This document shows positions 22,563 through 25,138 of a stretch of DNA of 25,138 bases, in pieces (the stretch's first letter is position 1; every line of letters begins with the position of its first letter). Under the pieces are notes generated by a model. It saw only the letters and a list, made by a program, of their open reading frames with translations, ran no database searches and was not told the DNA's origin. The position numbers and the translations under genes were made by a program. The DNA comes from Planctomycetota bacterium (lineage in GTDB: Bacteria; Planctomycetota; Phycisphaerae; Phycisphaerales; SM1A02), in assembly GCA_014381385.1 (NCBI GenBank), contig JACNLR010000115.1:1-25138 (forward strand). The letters run 5' to 3'.

Positions 22563-22894
22563 TAATTTTTCTCTCCAACAGAGATGATGAGGTGGCTAGT
22601 AGGTTTGTGAATCGGGTGTGCTCGACCACGATCTTTTGGTCGCCATCGCTTGATGACTGAGCCTTCATCTACGCGTGATTCCGCAACGTATAGGTTCGAA
22701 ACATCTGCGTCTTGCTCTTCAGCGTTCGCGATTGCACTGTTTAATACAGCTTTGAAATACCACGCCGCTCGCTTCTTAGAAAACTCCAATTGCGAAAGCG
22801 CGTCGTCGATTTTTTTCCCTCGAATCAAATCAGCAATAAGCCGTGCCTTGCGTGGCGAGATTCGAGCATATTTATGTGTTGCTTTATACGTCAT
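22562..22894 (-). CDS. rplV: Ribosomal protein uL22
   Basis: L22 forms part of the exit-tunnel constriction. The 110 residues start MTYKATHKYARISPRKARL at the ATG 22894-22892, which has AAGG 8 nt upstream; an in-frame TTG five codons earlier is rejected. The tunnel hairpin region SRVDEGSVIKRWRPKDRGRAH is present, followed by KPTSHLIISV. It follows rpsS by 18 nt. Confidence 0.97.
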   Translation of the reverse strand: MTYKATHKYARISPRKARLIADLIRGKKIDDALSQLEFSKKRAAWYFKAVLNSAIANAEEQDADVSNLYVAESRVDEGSVIKRWRPKDRGRAHPIHKPTSHLIISVGEKN

Positions 22895-22912
22895 AAGTAA
22901 AACCTTCAAGTG

Positions 22913-23191
22913 TTACGACTTGATGCCTTCCTTCTTATTGGTGTGACCGCGAAACAAACGCGTGGGCGAGAACTCGCCAAGTTTGTGGCCAACCATATCT
23001 TCGGTGATGAGCACGTCGTTGAACTGCCTGCCATTATGAATCGCAAATGTAAAACCAACAAATTCTGGCACAATCGTGCAAGCACGCGACCATGTTTTGA
23101 TTGGTGTTTTTTTCGACGAAGAGGACATAGCTTCTACCTTGCGATAAAGCTTTTCGTTTACAAATGGACCTTTTTTGAGTGATCTTGACAT
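22913..23191 (-). CDS. rpsS: Ribosomal protein uS19
   Basis: S19 lies in the 30S head with S13. The 92 residues show RSLKKGPFVNEKL, IKTWSRACTIVPEFVGFTFAIHNGR split across 31-55, and the C-terminal MVGHKLGEFSPTRLFRGH, all diagnostic. AGGA lies 7-9 nt before the ATG. Confidence 0.98.
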   Translation of the reverse strand: MSRSLKKGPFVNEKLYRKVEAMSSSSKKTPIKTWSRACTIVPEFVGFTFAIHNGRQFNDVLITEDMVGHKLGEFSPTRLFRGHTNKKEGIKS

Positions 23192-23205
23192 ATCTTCTTC
23201 CTAAA

Positions 23206-24060
23206 TCAGATCTTTAATTGACCGTAACGTTTACTCTTACGACGACGGAGAATACGCGCATCCGTCCATTTACCACGTTGCCTTGTGCGACCACCCTTGG
23301 ATTTCGTACCAGAGGCACTCGCAGGTGTACGTCCGCCCTTGGATCGACCTTCGCCACCACCAAGCGGGTGATCGTGGTGACTCATCGCCATACCACGTAC
23401 TTTTGGACGTTTGCCAAGCCAACGGTTACGTCCAGCTTTGCCAAGTTTGACATTTTGATGATCGGTATTTCCAAGCTGCCCGATGGTTGCGCGGCATTCA
23501 ACTGAAACTTGGCGAATTTCGCCAGAAGGCAAGACAACAGTTGCCCAACGACCTTCGCGGTTGCTCAACCTTGCTGCTGCTCCTGCAGAGCGACAGAGTG
23601 CGCCACCCTTTCCTGGCTCAAATTCAATGTTGTGCACTGTCAAACCAGTTGGAATATATTTCAAAGGCATACAATTGCCAGCCTTTGGCTCAATTGCACT
23701 TTCTGAACTCTTGACTGTGTCGCCATCGGTTAAGTTGCGCGGAGCCAAAATGTATCGTTTGGTTCCATCTTCGTATTGCACAAGCGCAATGTGGCAACTA
23801 CGATTTGGATCGTATTCGATGCCAATCACTGTTGCGACCATGTCGTCTTTCAATCGGCGGAAGTCGATTTTTCGGTACCGCCGTTTGTGGCCACCACCGC
23901 GACCGCGAACAGTAATTTTGCCTTGGTTGTTGCGTCCACCGTTCTTTTTGATTGGGGCGAGCAACGATTTTTCAGGTGTTTTCTTTGTCACTTCAACGTG
24001 AAGGTTCACGGAAGCATTTCGACGACCTGGTGTAGTTGGTTTATAAACTCTAATAGCCAT
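23206..24060 (-). CDS. rplB: Ribosomal protein uL2
   Basis: L2 is at the peptidyl-transferase centre and subunit interface. The 284 residues begin MAIRVYKPTTPGRRNASV at the ATG 24060-24058; a frame extending to 24108 would overlap L23 and has no family support. Landmarks are GGRNNQGKITVRGRGGGHKR near 41-60, IEYDPNRSCHIALVQYEDG near 78-96, and the catalytic-centre loop AMSHHDHPLGGGEGRSKGGR, with the conserved His. The SD is weak. Confidence 0.98.
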   Translation of the reverse strand: MAIRVYKPTTPGRRNASVNLHVEVTKKTPEKSLLAPIKKNGGRNNQGKITVRGRGGGHKRRYRKIDFRRLKDDMVATVIGIEYDPNRSCHIALVQYEDGTKRYILAPRNLTDGDTVKSSESAIEPKAGNCMPLKYIPTGLTVHNIEFEPGKGGALCRSAGAAARLSNREGRWATVVLPSGEIRQVSVECRATIGQLGNTDHQNVKLGKAGRNRWLGKRPKVRGMAMSHHDHPLGGGEGRSKGGRTPASASGTKSKGGRTRQRGKWTDARILRRRKSKRYGQLKI

Positions 24061-24079
24061 ATTGTTTATTCGCTCACTC

Positions 24080-24358
24080 TTAGAAGAGTTCGATGCGATC
24101 CTCCGCATGCAGTTTCACGACAGCGCGCTTTTGATTGCCAACCCTAAACCAACCCATCCGGTTTCGTTTCATGTGGCCCTTGCGAACCTGAGTTGCAACT
24201 GAAAGAACACGAACACCATAAATTTCTTCTACGGCACGTTTAATTTGACCCTTGTCCGCACGTTTATCAACTTCAAAGACATAGCGATTGTTCATGCTCA
24301 CGCCAAATGTTGACTTTTCAGTGACAAGTGGTTTTTTAATGACTGTTGTGACTTCCAT
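24080..24358 (-). CDS. rplW: Ribosomal protein uL23
   Basis: L23 is the docking site for trigger factor and SRP at the tunnel exit. The 92 residues include TVIKKPLVTEKSTFG near 4-18, YVFEVDKRADKGQIKRAVEEIYGVRV near 26-51, and a terminal basic region (RKGHMKRNRMGWFRVGNQKRA). GAGGAGG stands 7 nt before the ATG, which overlaps the rplD stop (TAATG). It shows the usual KxxIKxAVExxF pattern. Confidence 0.97.
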   Translation of the reverse strand: MEVTTVIKKPLVTEKSTFGVSMNNRYVFEVDKRADKGQIKRAVEEIYGVRVLSVATQVRKGHMKRNRMGWFRVGNQKRAVVKLHAEDRIELF

Positions 24359-25011
24359 TAGGCTGCCTCCTCATCATTTTTCCAAGCAGATCCATCTAGG
24401 AATGCTTCCATCGATGCCTTATCTACGATGAGGTAGCGATGGTTAAGTAATTCAAAAACATTCAGTTGGTCAACTCGGATAGTGTCGACATTTTCAATGT
24501 TTCGTGCTGATACTGCAGCGTTTCGGTTTTCACTGTCGACCGCAACAAGACAACTTCGGTCAATGCCAACTGCGTCAAGGATTGCCTTGAAGTCTCTTGT
24601 CTTTGGCGATGCAAAATCGAGATCAACGATGCATTTCACTTCGCCATCAACGAGTTTCGCAAGAAGCGCGTTGCGGTTAGCAAGTTGTCGCATTTTCTTG
24701 GGCATGTCTTTGCGGAAGTTTTCGTGTGTTCGAGTCTTTGCAAATGTAACACCACCACCCTTTCGGATGTTGGAGCGGACTTGGCCCATTCGTGCGTTGC
24801 CAGTACCCTTTTGCTTGTAAATTTTTCGCGTGGACCCTTCGACCATACCGCGACTCTTGGTTCTTGCAGAACCTTGGCGGCGGTTGGAGTGGAACATCAC
24901 ATACGCCTGCTTAAGCAGGGTAGGACGGACCTCGGATCCGAGCGTTGCTTCATCGATTTTTAAGGTCTCGACTTGCTTGCCTTTTTTGTCATATATTGGA
25001 AGTTCAATCAT
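24358..25011 (-). CDS. rplD: Ribosomal protein uL4
   Basis: L4 lines the exit tunnel with L22 and autoregulates the S10 operon in E. coli. The 217 residues include RQGSARTKSRGMVEGSTRK near 45-63, KQKGTGNARMGQVRSNIRKGGG near 66-87 (tunnel loop), and the C-terminal NVFELLNHRYLIVDKASMEAF. A short acidic end follows. AGGTGA lies 6 nt before the ATG and contains the stop codon of the preceding frame. Confidence 0.97.
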   Translation of the reverse strand: MIELPIYDKKGKQVETLKIDEATLGSEVRPTLLKQAYVMFHSNRRQGSARTKSRGMVEGSTRKIYKQKGTGNARMGQVRSNIRKGGGVTFAKTRTHENFRKDMPKKMRQLANRNALLAKLVDGEVKCIVDLDFASPKTRDFKAILDAVGIDRSCLVAVDSENRNAAVSARNIENVDTIRVDQLNVFELLNHRYLIVDKASMEAFLDGSAWKNDEEAA

Positions 25012-25017
25012 AATTTT

Positions 25018-25138
25018 TCACCTGTGACGTGTTCGTCTTTGTTTGCCTTGCGCTCCGATGCGGTCGAGAGTCTTCTTGGTGAAGGGCTCGGTGGTCGCTC
25101 GGTAGAGCTTGACTCGGCGTTCTAGTACGTTTTGTCGC
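25018..25138 (-). CDS. Partial reading frame upstream of rplD, unidentified
   Basis: A frame enters from the right edge and ends with TGA at 25020-25018, inside the SD of rplD. It gives 39 residues, opening RQNVLERRVKLYRATT and ending GKQRRTRHR. The last gene before rplD is normally rplC, but L3 proteins end in a GAVPG...KxxA block that is absent here. The codons mostly end in C or G, unlike the downstream ribosomal genes. It is either a lineage-specific C-terminal extension, another gene, or foreign sequence joined at the contig end. Function is not recognised. Confidence 0.35.
   Translation of the reverse strand, partial: RQNVLERRVKLYRATTEPFTKKTLDRIGAQGKQRRTRHR

Noticed and set aside
22895..22909. 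Upstream TTG start for rplV adding five residues
   Set aside because: The ATG at 22894 has an AAGG site at the right distance and gives the normal L22 N-terminus.

Overview
This window looks like a complete 25.1 kb contig from an uncultured member of the Planctomycetota, probably the Phycisphaerae. The grounds are a DnaA signature helix of the RKNHST type, a small CxxTG-type protein of a kind I recall from planctomycetes, a divergent CdaA/CdaR pair, and an S10-spc-alpha ribosomal cluster that lacks rpmD, adk, map and rpsD. The bulk is moderately AT-rich. About 150 bp at the left end and about 100 bp at the right end are clearly GC-richer and code in frames or with codon choice unlike their neighbours, so both ends may be chimeric. 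The taxonomic call is inference; no rRNA is present.

Left part (1-8971): a 5'-truncated dnaA (Walker A lysine replaced by Asn), a secreted helical-repeat protein and a DegT/DnrJ/EryC1/StrS-fold protein (PLP lysine replaced by Ser) run rightward. They meet a leftward four-gene operon (positions 7067 to 3945) coding for a small soluble protein, a lipoprotein, a signal-peptide protein with a C-terminal membrane anchor, and a two-helix membrane protein. That operon is divergent, across only 39 bp, from cdaA-cdaR (diadenylate cyclase and YbbR-domain protein). The cyclase has a changed DGA motif.

Middle (8993-11824): a leftward cluster pheS - four-helix membrane protein - tyrS. The pheS gene has no pheT beside it. 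The TyrRS class I motif reads TIGN instead of HIGH.

Right part (11903-25138): one long leftward ribosomal cluster, read in transcription order from the right edge: an unidentified partial ORF where L3 would be expected, then L4, L23, L2, S19, L22, S3, L16, L29, S17, L14, L24, L5, S14, S8, L6, L18, S5, L15, SecY, IF-1, L36, S13, S11, RpoA, L17, ending in a strong intrinsic terminator. Most ribosomal genes start behind Shine-Dalgarno sequences, and several overlap or nearly touch. S5, L15, RpoA and L17 carry acidic low-complexity C-terminal tails. S14 and L36 are zinc-ligand-free forms.

The most general pattern is a division of labour in initiation signals. Ribosomal genes have SD sites, whereas several housekeeping genes that start new transcription units (helical-repeat gene, degT-like, pheS, tyrS, cdaA, the CxxTG protein) have a -10-like hexamer ending only 6 to 8 nt before the start codon and no SD, as expected of leaderless mRNAs. 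No tRNA, rRNA, CRISPR array, insertion sequence or tandem DnaA boxes were seen. No gene-free stretch exceeds 300 bases.
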